DNA of 64,000 nucleotides from Bacteroidaceae bacterium (lineage in GTDB: Bacteria; Bacteroidota; Bacteroidia; Bacteroidales; Bacteroidaceae): assembly GCA_017483605.1 (NCBI GenBank), contig JAFUWG010000012.1:55213-119212 (forward strand), read 5' to 3'. Positions 1 through 8,290 of this stretch are shown piece after piece. Positions within the stretch are counted from its first letter, which is position 1, and each line of letters starts with the position of its first letter. The position numbers and the translations under genes were made by a program. The notes under the pieces were generated by a model, which saw only the letters and a program-made list of their open reading frames with translations, ran no database searches and was not told the origin of the DNA.

Positions 1-2674
1 CGCCCACTTTGACATTTTCCCATTTCGGCTGTGGCTTCTTTTCGGGTTGTACCTGCTGCTTCCTTTCCACTTTAGCCGACACCTTTTCCTCTTTCACCGA
101 TACAGGCACCTTCTCTTCGGGGAACAACACACTTCGGTCAATCGCCGTGTCCCATCCACCAATCACCGTTCCCTTGCGTGTGTCGATGCCAGTATATTCG
201 AGACTGCTATCTTCATAACGCTTGAACTTATACACCGCATCGTTCATCAGTTCGCTGTTGAACACATTAAGGCTCACCAACAACTCGAAGTCGTTGATGC
301 TCAAGCCTGTCACCTTGCGGAACAAGTCGGGTTCTAAGTTGACAATCACATCCTTCAGCGAATATTCCCTAAAGTCCGTCAAATACATAAACACGGGGAT
401 GCGTGTGGCAAACTTGATGAGTTTCTGCTGAATCTCCTTGCGTTTACTCTTATACTCTTTCTCCGCCTCCGTCAGTTTCTTCTTCTGCTTCGGAGTCAAG
501 TTCTCACCCTGTTCACGTTTGGTCTTCTTCACCTGCTCGCTCTTGTTAATGATGGTCTCAATGTCCTGATTGAGCGAACGGAAACCCTCAATGTTCATCA
601 GCGCCTTCATCGCCTCGGGCGAGTTCATCAGTCGGCTCAAGGTTGCATTATCCACATTCACCAGCACCGCGCTCTCCCACCGCCTCGCCAGCAGCGTGGC
701 AGTCGTGCCGCTCATCGCCATGTCGAGGATGCCAGCCGCATCAATCTCCTTCATCGAACTGCCGTCGTAAGCCAGCACCGGCAAAAAGCGGATGAACTCC
801 TCCACCTTCTTCTCAGGGTTCGGCTCATGCAGGTTCAGTTGGCAACTGTACTCCTCCACCTGCCGAAGGGCACGATTCGGTGCAAAGTCAAACACATAGC
901 AATAAGGTTTCAAGATGACCTCTTTGCCCCACTCGTCATGAGTCGTCCACGGCGACTGCACACGAAACGCTGCTTGAAAATACGTCTCTGGCGAACGGGC
1001 ATTGCGGAGCATCAGAATCCCCGTCCAAGGTCGCACGGTCACACCCGTTGACAGTTTGCCACACGACAGCGTGATGGTCTTGCTTTGCCGTGGGTCTCCT
1101 TCCCTATTCATGGCTTCATACACAGGTCGCACCGCCTCTGCGCCCATGCCCGCTTCGTTGCCAGCTGCTACCACCACTTCGTAGTCGTGGTAGAAGCGAT
1201 TGATGGGCTTTGCCATCAGCCGTTCCATCGCCTTACAAGCCGCCACCGAGGGCAGGAACCAGTAGGTGTGTTGCAGGTAGCCGTGCAGACGCACATCGCT
1301 GAACGGCATAGGTGGACGTTCCGTGCCTTGTTTCAGTTCGGTGATGATATTTTCTTTGTACGAACCCCGAATCAAGTCAAGCCACTTCTGCACGTGCTCC
1401 TCATGCACGAAGCCCCGTTCATCGGCACGGAAGAACTCATTCAGGTCAAACTCATCAAACTCCCCCTGGTCAGCCACCTCCTTGATGCTGTCAGGCAACT
1501 GATAAGTCATCATCACCATCTTCGGCAACGCCAAATAGGGGTTGTTCTCGCCCTTCCAGTTTTCCTTCTCCCGTTGCTCGTCCGAATAAGTCCAGTTGTA
1601 GATTTGTTCCTCGATGAACTCGCCCGTGCTGATGGCGCGGAACGGAGTGCCTGACAGATAGAGGTAAGCATGGGTGGTGAGCGGCATCAGCCCCTCATCA
1701 TACAGTTCTCGGCTGTCCAGCTCCTTGCGGCTGTCTGCATCTTCCGCCATCAGTTCTGTCACCTCCACCGCACGAGCCAGTTGCTCCACATCCTGCTTAT
1801 TGTAGAAGTCCTTGGCATGTTTGCCCCAGGCACCATAGTGGTACTCGTCCAGCACGATGCAATCCCACTCCACCTCCTGAATCCATTCATTCGTCGCCTT
1901 GATGCCACCAGCGGCATTGCGTCCCAGCACATCCTGGAACGAGGCGAAGCACACGAACGGTTTCCGCTCATCCACTCGGTTGAAACGGGCACTCTGTCCT
2001 ATCACCTCCTGCTTCTCGCAGAACTGCCACCCTTCAAAGTCCCGATGCGTCAAGAGGTCTTCCTTCCAAGCCGTTTTGACCGCAGGCTTGAACGTAAGCA
2101 CCAGCAACCGTTTCCACCCCATGCGGAGTGCCAACTGATAGGTGGTGAAGGTCTTGCCGAAACGCATCTTGGCGTTCCACAGAAAGTGAGGCACCAACTG
2201 AGGCGACCCAGCCTTTCCCGTCCGACCTGCCGCCAGTTCTTCCCGATAGAAGGACTCTAAGTAAGTGGCAGTCTTCTCTACCGCTCTTTTCTGTTCGGGG
2301 CGCATGGCGAACGTCTCTGTGCGTTCAATCATCATCTCCCGTCCAGCCTTCACCGTGGCGATGGCTCGTTCCACATCCCGGGTGGTACAGCGGAACCACT
2401 CGCCTTTAGGATTGTAGTAACCAGCCTCACGCAGCACTTTATGCACCGCATGGTCGTCAAACGAAGTGCCGTCCGCCTTCATGGCAGAACGCACCAGTTG
2501 AATCTTGTACTTCAGATGGGCTGTCTTGCATTGCTCCGCCACACGCTCCTCAGCGGTTCTCACCGTGTAACCCACCTTCAGCAATCCTTTGTGCGAAGGC
2601 ACCTCGGGCAGTTCGTAAGCATAAATGACAGGTTTGCCCTCAACCCTGCCCTGCAATAGTTCGGTTGTTGCCAT
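1..2674 (-). CDS. GIY-YIG (T5orf172-like) / SF2 helicase fusion, restriction-type, 3' end beyond window
   Basis: Open for 891 codons from the ATG at 2674 to the left edge, so the C-terminus is missing. Residues 17-45 (IYAY, KVGYT, then AEER) match the start of T5orf172/MUG113-type GIY-YIG nuclease domains. An SF2 helicase core follows: RPEQ near 125, a Walker A-like NAKMRFGKT at 168-175, DEYH (motif II) at 276-279, SGTP (motif III) at 341-344, and FQAAFRVQ with an arginine-finger-like Arg571 (motif VI). The far end is lysine/glutamate rich. This is the nuclease-plus-translocase layout of restriction or other defence helicases; the restriction role is inferred from the two methyltransferase-like genes upstream on the same strand. 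It starts 68 nt after vapD and has no clear promoter of its own, so read-through is likely. The lineage of the helicase is not certain. Confidence 0.8.
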   Translation of the reverse strand, partial: MATTELLQGRVEGKPVIYAYELPEVPSHKGLLKVGYTVRTAEERVAEQCKTAHLKYKIQLVRSAMKADGTSFDDHAVHKVLREAGYYNPKGEWFRCTTRDVERAIATVKAGREMMIERTETFAMRPEQKRAVEKTATYLESFYREELAAGRTGKAGSPQLVPHFLWNAKMRFGKTFTTYQLALRMGWKRLLVLTFKPAVKTAWKEDLLTHRDFEGWQFCEKQEVIGQSARFNRVDERKPFVCFASFQDVLGRNAAGGIKATNEWIQEVEWDCIVLDEYHYGAWGKHAKDFYNKQDVEQLARAVEVTELMAEDADSRKELDSRELYDEGLMPLTTHAYLYLSGTPFRAISTGEFIEEQIYNWTYSDEQREKENWKGENNPYLALPKMVMMTYQLPDSIKEVADQGEFDEFDLNEFFRADERGFVHEEHVQKWLDLIRGSYKENIITELKQGTERPPMPFSDVRLHGYLQHTYWFLPSVAACKAMERLMAKPINRFYHDYEVVVAAGNEAGMGAEAVRPVYEAMNREGDPRQSKTITLSCGKLSTGVTVRPWTGILMLRNARSPETYFQAAFRVQSPWTTHDEWGKEVILKPYCYVFDFAPNRALRQVEEYSCQLNLHEPNPEKKVEEFIRFLPVLAYDGSSMKEIDAAGILDMAMSGTTATLLARRWESAVLVNVDNATLSRLMNSPEAMKALMNIEGFRSLNQDIETIINKSEQVKKTKREQGENLTPKQKKKLTEAEKEYKSKRKEIQQKLIKFATRIPVFMYLTDFREYSLKDVIVNLEPDLFRKVTGLSINDFELLVSLNVFNSELMNDAVYKFKRYEDSSLEYTGIDTRKGTVIGGWDTAIDRSVLFPEEKVPVSVKEEKVSAKVERKQQVQPEKKPQPKWENVKVG

Positions 2675-2742
2675 AAGCAGTTTTGTTTATGGCACGAACT
2701 CTGAAAGATTTCTGGAAAAAAGATAATAAAAAAGGATTTGCC

Positions 2743-3024
2743 TTATCCGTTCTTCACTAAATCTGTGAAGTCTGACCAGTCTTCAACACGATAACCTCGA
2801 ATGTCACGTACTGACTTGACGAACCAATCTATCTGCTTCAAGTGCATTATGGCTCGTAGCACGGTAGACAAATCATTGCTTTTTGTCAGATACGTGCTTC
2901 CCTGAATCCATTCAAAGCCATCAGCTTTTAATAGACTCTTTACCTCATAATAGGCATTGTTGTAAGGTGTTCCATAGACCTCTTCCAAAGTGGACACCGT
3001 CAAATCGAAACTAATGGCAAACAT
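2743..3024 (-). CDS. vapD: VapD family endoribonuclease toxin
   Basis: 93 aa, the usual VapD length. It begins MFAISFDL, with the conserved Asp7, continues with a YLTKSND segment, and ends with the family hallmark [17 protein letters not shown] followed by VKNG. VapD proteins have a Cas2-like ferredoxin fold and act as mRNA-cleaving toxins or persistence factors, usually controlled by a small upstream antitoxin. Here the ATG lies 2 nt after the stop of the 58-aa gene, which fits a toxin-antitoxin operon. The pair sits between methyltransferase and helicase genes on the same strand, so it may stabilise the restriction locus; that link is inference. Confidence 0.88.
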   Translation of the reverse strand: MFAISFDLTVSTLEEVYGTPYNNAYYEVKSLLKADGFEWIQGSTYLTKSNDLSTVLRAIMHLKQIDWFVKSVRDIRGYRVEDWSDFTDLVKNG

Positions 3025-3026
3025 GG

Positions 3027-3203
3027 TTATGCAATCCCCTTAAAGTCTTCCGCACGCCCAAAATAGATAGTACCATTCGCCGTTTTTGCCGAAATAACGG
3101 TTCCAATGAAAGAGTTGTTTTCCACCTCTATCACTTGCCCTTTCACCCATTCCTTCTGTTTCGTAAGGTCTGGTGAAATCAAAACATTGTCACCTAAAGC
3201 CAT
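3027..3203 (-). CDS. Small partner of VapD, probable antitoxin
   Basis: 58 aa starting [12 protein letters not shown] and ending [10 protein letters not shown] chose the ATG at 3203 because a longer in-frame reading to 3260 would run through the -7 promoter box (3230-3237), and because AAAAGGAG lies just upstream of this ATG. The stop codon is 2 nt before vapD. The sequence reads like a small beta-barrel (short alternating hydrophobic strands, several Gly) rather than a ribbon-helix-helix protein. I do not recognise the family. The antitoxin role rests only on size and coupling to vapD. Confidence 0.6.
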   Translation of the reverse strand: MALGDNVLISPDLTKQKEWVKGQVIEVENNSFIGTVISAKTANGTIYFGRAEDFKGIA

Positions 3204-3229
3204 CTTCTTTCTCCTTTTGGTTTTCGGCA

Positions 3230-3237
3230 CAAAGGTA
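3230..3237 (-). promoter_or_regulatory. Bacteroidota -7 box for the vapD pair
   Basis: TACCTTTG on the minus strand, 27 nt upstream of the chosen antitoxin ATG. It matches the TAnnTTTG consensus and gives the toxin-antitoxin pair its own promoter inside the locus. Confidence 0.6.
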
Positions 3238-3427
3238 CGTGTTTTCGCTGAAACCACCAAACTTCATGGTCTCTTTTTTCCAAAAACTATTTCAAAGAAC
3301 GTGCTGAGCCAGATGAGGCTCGTGTTATTATCTATCTAATCGTGTTCTTCTTCACTCTCCGAAGCCTGACACGGCTTGTCACTTCATTCTTATCCTCAAT
3401 ACCCCTCACATGAGACGCTCATCACCT

Positions 3428-3502
3428 CAAAAGTGGTCTGAGTCACACCACCTCGGCGGTCTGAGTCACACCGCTTCGGTGGTCTGACTCAGACCACTTT
3501 TG
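3428..3502. repeat. Three-unit 23-bp tandem/palindromic element, copy A
   Basis: Three 15-nt cores (GGTCTGAGTCACACC twice, then GGTCTGACTCAGACC) start at 3435, 3458 and 3481, exactly 23 nt apart, separated by 8-nt GC-rich spacers such as ACCTCGGC. Flanking AAAAGT and ACTTTT close the whole block into an inverted repeat. It begins about 14 nt after the stop codon of the upstream minus-strand methyltransferase. A second copy with the same core lies at 46592-46667. Confidence 0.85.
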
Positions 3503-3516
3503 GGGTGCCCTCGCCA

Positions 3517-5022
3517 TCATTCCATCGGCCGTATCATGCTCTCAATAAAAGCAACCTCTTCATCGGTCAAGCCATACTTCTTGTAAAGCATTTCATCTGT
3601 CCACGGATGGGAAAAGTCTTGGAGGGGGACGACCCAAAACACAGACTTCGAGAGATTAATGGAACTCATTGTCACCAACAGAAGAAAGCGAACGAACTTG
3701 GTGTATAGATAACCAAGAAGATTGTCTGCACATTCTTTCTGTTCATAGTTGCCTATAATGAAATAAGAATGTGTGCATATTTCTTTAGGACCAATTACTC
3801 GTGTTGATGCTGTTAAAACACGGTACATTCCATCTTTTCCTGGTTCACCCGCATGTTCTGCACTGACTTTTCCAATAATGATTTTATATGTATCTATACA
3901 TTCTGTTCCTTTCTGCACTTCTTCACGCCTAATATACGACTCCCCTTCACTTGAATGGAGAACCAAAGCACCGTTAAAAGAATTCCCTTCTCCGCGATAA
4001 TTAGTAGGCAAGCCATAAGGACATAAAGATGAGACAATTTGCGATAGACTTGTTTTGTTTAATGCCTGTGTTTTGTGGAGAATGCTAACAGCATTATTGT
4101 ATCGAACAAGTACAGGAAATTCATTTAGTGGCCTAACCAATACTTCTTCTTTCCCTGCTTTTATATTGGCAAAACGGCAATCCCCTGCATTATCTCTGTC
4201 CCATAAAAAGTAGCAGACTCCGCCACTAATACTATTTTGTGGAAAACATTCTTTTGCATTAGCGTAATCAACGAGTACACGAATCCGTCCGTCATTCATC
4301 ATTTTTTCTCTAAAATCCTCAAGTTGTTTCATTCCACCAGAGAACCAACGTGATGGAACAATCATTGTTAAGAATCGAGGATTCAGTTTCATTGCTTGGC
4401 TAACGAAAAGATCATAAATGGGTTTTGCTTGTTTTCCCGCTCCACCTGTCTCCAACTGATACGGAGGGTTTCCAATAATTACGTCAAACTTCATATTATT
4501 AAATAATGTGTGGGGATTGTCTGTGTGAATAAACTGATAGGCATATTGTTCGGCTTGGTCACCTCGGTCATAGACCTCTTGGGAGGCACCACAGTAGCGG
4601 CACTTGCCATTCGCCCAAGTGTGGTGAAGCGGACGATAGAGGATATTGCCGCTTTCACTCTTGAAACGGGTGACGCTATACTCGCTGCTGGCATCTTTGG
4701 AACAATAGACGGAACGGCGAGAGAGATGGGCGGTCAGTTCCGTGATGGCTATGCCGAACACCTGACGATGCAGGATGTGGTCGATGCGTTGGCGGCGATC
4801 AGGCATCTGGGGTTCCAGCCCTCGGTCGAGCCGCATCACAATCTCTCGCAGAAAGACACCCGACTTCGAGACAGGGTCGAGGAAGGTGGTGGTGGACGAT
4901 GTGAACAGTTCCTGCGGCAGCATGTCGAGCACTTGGTTGGCAAGGGCAGGAGGCGTGAACACCTCGTCGTTGCTCAGATTGGCAAGGCAATTGAGCACAT
5001 CGGGATTGTACGTGTTACTCAT
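3517..5022 (-). CDS. Eco57I-like N6-adenine DNA methyltransferase
   Basis: 501 aa. The catalytic motif IV GNPPYQ lies at 184-189 (NPPY 185-188), diagnostic for N6-adenine methyltransferases. An FTPPALANQ segment (22-30) and a degenerate SAM-binding motif I, FLDPVSKSGVF (47-57), come first. A CRYC pair suggests one small metal site before motif IV. The C-terminal half (LSQIVSSLCPYGLPT, ASTRVIGPKEICTHSYF and following) resembles the target-recognition region of Eco57I/BREX-type enzymes. The ATG overlaps the end of the preceding gene by 8 nt, so the two are translationally coupled and probably form one complex. Together they would methylate host DNA to protect it from the GIY-YIG/helicase protein downstream. 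Confidence 0.85.
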   Translation of the reverse strand: MSNTYNPDVLNCLANLSNDEVFTPPALANQVLDMLPQELFTSSTTTFLDPVSKSGVFLREIVMRLDRGLEPQMPDRRQRIDHILHRQVFGIAITELTAHLSRRSVYCSKDASSEYSVTRFKSESGNILYRPLHHTWANGKCRYCGASQEVYDRGDQAEQYAYQFIHTDNPHTLFNNMKFDVIIGNPPYQLETGGAGKQAKPIYDLFVSQAMKLNPRFLTMIVPSRWFSGGMKQLEDFREKMMNDGRIRVLVDYANAKECFPQNSISGGVCYFLWDRDNAGDCRFANIKAGKEEVLVRPLNEFPVLVRYNNAVSILHKTQALNKTSLSQIVSSLCPYGLPTNYRGEGNSFNGALVLHSSEGESYIRREEVQKGTECIDTYKIIIGKVSAEHAGEPGKDGMYRVLTASTRVIGPKEICTHSYFIIGNYEQKECADNLLGYLYTKFVRFLLLVTMSSINLSKSVFWVVPLQDFSHPWTDEMLYKKYGLTDEEVAFIESMIRPME

Positions 5023-5713
5023 GGTACGTTTGGCTGTTGAGGTTCAAGAAATACACAGGTGGGAAGGTGTCGCAGGGGGTGTCGCTGAAAAGGTCATTGC
5101 CTTGTCCCGTCGCCACTAAGTAGGAGAAACTGTAGTCGCGACGCACAACCTTGTTGCCGTCGCCGATGAATGACCACTCGCTCACGACAATCCACTCGTC
5201 GGGGTTATCTACACGGCGGTAGGTCAAGGCATCGCCCATGATGATGTTACGCTCCAGCAGATACGCCACCGCCTCGCGACAAGCAGGTTTACACTCGCTG
5301 CCAAACAGCCGTTCGTACTGCTCGCAGAAATAGGCATAGAGCCGCTGCCGACACGCCTCGGCATTGTCGGGCAAGAGTTCTATACCGTAGATGCTGCTAA
5401 CAGCCCACACGGCATTCTTCTCATACTGCAACTGGGTGTACTGCCGCTTGTGGACACGCTCCTCACATATCGCCAACTTGCGACGCAAAATCTCGATGAG
5501 GAAGTTGCCATCGCCACAAGCAGGTTCCAAGAAACGGCTCTCGATGCGTTCCGTTTCCTGCTTCACAAGGTCGAGCATGGCGTTCACCTCACGTTCGGCG
5601 GTGAACACCTCTCCATGCTTCGACACACGCTCTTTCGACTTGATTTGCCGCTCCGCTTTGGGAGGCGGCATCAAGCCTACATCCATGTCTGCCATGTGCA
5701 TTTCTTGCTGCAC
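5015..5713 (-). CDS. SAM-binding methyltransferase-like subunit without an NPPY motif
   Basis: 232 aa from a GTG at 5713; ATG codons at 5701 and 5695 are possible starts. Motif I, FLEPACGDGNFLIEIL, is intact at 61-76, preceded by a GEVFTAEREVN segment and followed by YGIELLPDNAEACRQRL and the acidic IIMGDAL. No NPPY/DPPY catalytic tetrapeptide is present before the C-terminus, and the protein is about half the length of a complete enzyme. It therefore looks like the SAM-binding half of a split methyltransferase, or a pseudo-enzyme partner of the coupled 501-aa gene. It is the first gene of the defence-type locus. Confidence 0.75.
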   Translation of the reverse strand: MQQEMHMADMDVGLMPPPKAERQIKSKERVSKHGEVFTAEREVNAMLDLVKQETERIESRFLEPACGDGNFLIEILRRKLAICEERVHKRQYTQLQYEKNAVWAVSSIYGIELLPDNAEACRQRLYAYFCEQYERLFGSECKPACREAVAYLLERNIIMGDALTYRRVDNPDEWIVVSEWSFIGDGNKVVRRDYSFSYLVATGQGNDLFSDTPCDTFPPVYFLNLNSQTYHE

Positions 5714-5733
5714 ATCAGTCTAAATCGGAAGAA

Positions 5734-5829
5734 ATACAGGTTACTTCAAAACGGAATCTCGGGTACTTGAGGGTACACAAAAAGCGTGGACTCTTATCAA
5801 GTACCCGAGGTATTTGGCGTAACCTGTAT
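5734..5829. repeat. Nested inverted repeat upstream of the methyltransferase operon
   Basis: Outer arms ATACAGGTTAC (5734-5744) and GTAACCTGTAT (5819-5829) are perfect complements. Inner arms CTCGGGTACTTGA (5758-5770) and TCAAGTACCCGAG (5797-5809) are also perfect and share nearly the same centre. The block lies 20 nt upstream of the first methyltransferase gene, inside its probable leader. It could be an operator for a control protein or a structured leader; the sequence does not decide which. Confidence 0.75.
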
Positions 5830-6035
5830 CCAGAGATAAGTCATATCCACGCTCCAACGTGAACATGAACTAAACCTACTGAATACCTTTTCAAATCGCC
5901 AAATTTTCGGGGTACTTCGAGATAGTTGATGCTTTGTTAATATAATATGTTGTCTAAATTCTCTTTCTGGGTTTTGTCTTTGTTTTTAGGTTTCACTTTG
6001 CGACAATCTCCACACAAGGCCGGAGAGTTGCCACC

Positions 6036-6054
6036 TATCTTTGCTGCAAAGATA
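6036..6054. promoter_or_regulatory. Face-to-face -7 boxes (perfect palindrome)
   Basis: TATCTTTG (6036-6043, plus strand) and its complement CAAAGATA (6047-6054, giving TATCTTTG on minus) form a 19-nt palindrome. The minus-strand box could drive the methyltransferase operon with a leader of about 330 nt. The plus-strand box would read into the terminator at 6109-6149. Confidence 0.4.
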
Positions 6055-6108
6055 CTACAAATCTGGCACAACACAAAAAAAATGTGGTCTTTTCCGAAAA
6101 AACAACAA

Positions 6109-6149
6109 AAAAAGTGCCAAGACCTCGGAGGGAAGTCTTGGCACTTTTT
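6109..6149 (-). terminator. Intrinsic terminator of the GH51 gene
   Basis: Perfect 15-bp stem (6109-6123 paired with 6135-6149) with an 11-nt loop; an A-run on one side gives a U-tract on the other strand. It lies 28 nt after the GH51 stop codon and works sequence-wise in both directions. Confidence 0.8.
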
Positions 6150-6176
6150 GTGAGAGTATGTGTGAGAAGATGGAGA

Positions 6177-8174
6177 TTACTTCAACTTCAATCGAATCAC
6201 ATTGGCTGAACGGGGTTCTGCCGTGAAGGTCATCTTCTTGCTCACCTTGATTTCCTTGTCGGATGGTGCGACGGGTTGGGCGTCAAAGTTATTCTCCGTG
6301 TCGAGAGAAGGAGCGCTGATGGTGGTCAACTGAGCCTTGGCAGGGATGCCCTTGAAGCGGCTGAGGTCGATGGTGGCAGTCTTGGCCTCTTCGGCAGCAT
6401 TGACCAGTTTGATGTAGAGTTCACCCTTCTCCGTGTTGAGGACGGTGGAAGTGCCCTGGAACTTGTCGCCCCCCTCGAAGGTTGCCACGTCGCCATAGTA
6501 GTAGTCGCCCGAAGTGGTGCCGAACATCTGCTGCACATAGTAACTGCATGTCAGCACCACGCTGGTGTTGTCGAAATAGATGAGGTCGGGGTTCCAACTC
6601 AAATGGTTCTTCTTGGCAAAGAGAGGTGCGTAACTGGTCATCGCCACCACGTCGCCATTGCGTTCCACACCCAGCAGATAGAGTGCCTCGTAGAGTGCGT
6701 CTGCCATCTTCTTGTCCTTGGCAGCATACTCGCCCAGATACACCTTCGTCTTGCGACCACGAGGATACTTGTCGTAGTTGTCCTGATTGTTGAGGAAGTA
6801 GTCGCGAGGCTCGTAGTAGTGCTCGTCGAGGATGGGGAGACCCGTCTCCTCGGCGATACGCCAACCATTGTCAAAGTCAGGGTTGCCCTTGTGAGAGCCA
6901 GGACCTGCCGTGCCGACAATCACGATGTCGGGGTACTTCTCCATCACCTTCTTATACATATATTTAAAGCGTTCCTCAAACTCAGGCGAGATTCTCTCCT
7001 CGTTGCCGATGCCCAGATACTTCAGGTTGAAAGGCTTGGGGTGTCCCTGCTCGGCACGCTTCTTGCCCCACTTGGTGTTCACGTCGCCATTTGCCCACTC
7101 GATGAGGTCGAGTGCTTCGTCCACCCACTCGTCCATCTCGCTCATGGGCACCACGTCCTGTGCCTGATTCTTCATGCCCCAACCACCGTTCGTACCTTGG
7201 CAACTCACGCCGCAAGGCAGAATCGGCAGCGGCTCCATGCCGAGGTCTTCACAGAACTGGAAATACTCATAATAGCCAAGACCCATCGACTGGTGATAGC
7301 CCCAGGTGTTCTTGATGCCACGACGCTGCTCCTTCGGGCCGATGGTGGTCTTCCAGCGATAGGTGTCCCAAAATCCGTCGCCACCGCCATGCACCACGCA
7401 TCCGCCAGGGAAACGCATAAACTTCGGCTGCAAGCCCTCCAGTGCCTCTGCCAAGTCCTTTCGCAAGCCATGACCCTTGTAGGTATCCTCTGGCATCAGC
7501 GACACCATATCCACATCGAGGTCACCCTGGTTCAGCACCAGCATCTGCAAGATGGCGTTGGCACAATCCTCGCTGGCAGTCAGCACGGCTTCGTACTTCT
7601 TCCAAGCCTCGCCGTTCACGTCCAGCGTTGCCTCAGCCAGCACCTTCGGGTCTTTGCCCCAACCCTGAGGCACACCCAGCACCACACGCACCTGCTTCCC
7701 TTCGCCGAAGTTGCGGAAGAACACCGAGAAGTCATACTTTGCCCCAGCCTTCACAGCGATGCCGTCAAAGCCGCCGTTCTCCAAGCCGAAGCCTTTCCAA
7801 CCGGCATAGTCATAGTATTCCTTCACACGCTCCGTGTGCAGCCGCATGTAGGTCGGGTTGTTGGGGTGAATCGGGTTGTCCATCCTCACCTGCATCATGC
7901 CCAGCGAGTGTCCGGGGCGAACCTGCTTCCATCCCGTGCCTGGTCCCCAGCCGTCACGTTCCGTGGGACTGTACTCAAACGAGCCGTTCTCCACCAGTTC
8001 GGCATACAGACCTCCGTCTGCCGAGTAACTGATATCCTCGAAGAAAATACCAATCAATTCCTTACTGATTTGCTTGCCCCCTGCAGGAGCCTTCACCTTC
8101 TGTGCCATCAGGGTCGAAGGTGCTGTCAATGCTGCCGCCAGAGCCACAGCCTGCAATGTGTTCTTTACTGTCAT
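6177..8174 (-). CDS. Secreted GH51 alpha-L-arabinofuranosidase
   Basis: 665 aa with an N-terminal signal peptide (hydrophobic to about residue 24, TLMAQ). A carbohydrate-binding-like region (about 70-240) comes before the catalytic barrel: RFPGGCVVHG, then GIGNEE with the probable acid/base Glu392, and YLGEYAA with the probable nucleophile Glu482. A C-terminal beta-domain follows. GH51 enzymes release terminal arabinofuranose from arabinan, arabinoxylan and arabinogalactan. It has its own promoter (8211-8218) and terminator, so it is a single-gene unit next to the sigma-led glycan operon. The match to the family is strong. Confidence 0.92.
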   Translation of the reverse strand: MTVKNTLQAVALAAALTAPSTLMAQKVKAPAGGKQISKELIGIFFEDISYSADGGLYAELVENGSFEYSPTERDGWGPGTGWKQVRPGHSLGMMQVRMDNPIHPNNPTYMRLHTERVKEYYDYAGWKGFGLENGGFDGIAVKAGAKYDFSVFFRNFGEGKQVRVVLGVPQGWGKDPKVLAEATLDVNGEAWKKYEAVLTASEDCANAILQMLVLNQGDLDVDMVSLMPEDTYKGHGLRKDLAEALEGLQPKFMRFPGGCVVHGGGDGFWDTYRWKTTIGPKEQRRGIKNTWGYHQSMGLGYYEYFQFCEDLGMEPLPILPCGVSCQGTNGGWGMKNQAQDVVPMSEMDEWVDEALDLIEWANGDVNTKWGKKRAEQGHPKPFNLKYLGIGNEERISPEFEERFKYMYKKVMEKYPDIVIVGTAGPGSHKGNPDFDNGWRIAEETGLPILDEHYYEPRDYFLNNQDNYDKYPRGRKTKVYLGEYAAKDKKMADALYEALYLLGVERNGDVVAMTSYAPLFAKKNHLSWNPDLIYFDNTSVVLTCSYYVQQMFGTTSGDYYYGDVATFEGGDKFQGTSTVLNTEKGELYIKLVNAAEEAKTATIDLSRFKGIPAKAQLTTISAPSLDTENNFDAQPVAPSDKEIKVSKKMTFTAEPRSANVIRLKLK

Positions 8175-8210
8175 ATCGTTCTGGTTTTTTTAGTAATAGT
8201 ATTCCGTTTG

Positions 8211-8218
8211 CAAAGATA
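8211..8218 (-). promoter_or_regulatory. -7 box of the GH51 gene
   Basis: TATCTTTG on the minus strand, 36 nt upstream of the ATG, a close match to TAnnTTTG. Confidence 0.6.
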
Positions 8219-8290
8219 CGAAGAAAAATGCAACTCGCCTTTATGCCAAGTTGCAAAACCTATTGAAAATGTAACAATCAGCCACCACTT

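Larger units (their letters stand above)
3204..3516. other. Intergenic region between the second methyltransferase and the vapD pair
   Basis: Holds the vapD promoter at 3230-3237 and the three-unit 23-bp repeat element at 3428-3502. The stretch 3260-3427 shows no convincing gene or structured element on either strand. Confidence 0.5.
5714..6176. other. Leader region of the methyltransferase operon and 3' region of the GH51 gene
   Basis: Contains a nested inverted repeat (5734-5829), a further GGGTACTT half-site near 5909-5921, face-to-face -7 boxes (6036-6054) and a strong terminator hairpin (6109-6149). No supportable coding sequence was seen. Confidence 0.55.

Noticed and set aside
3428-3502. 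CRISPR array for the 23-bp repeats
   Set aside because: Only three units, 8-nt GC-rich spacers that are themselves similar, and no cas genes; VapD is Cas2-like in fold but not a Cas protein.
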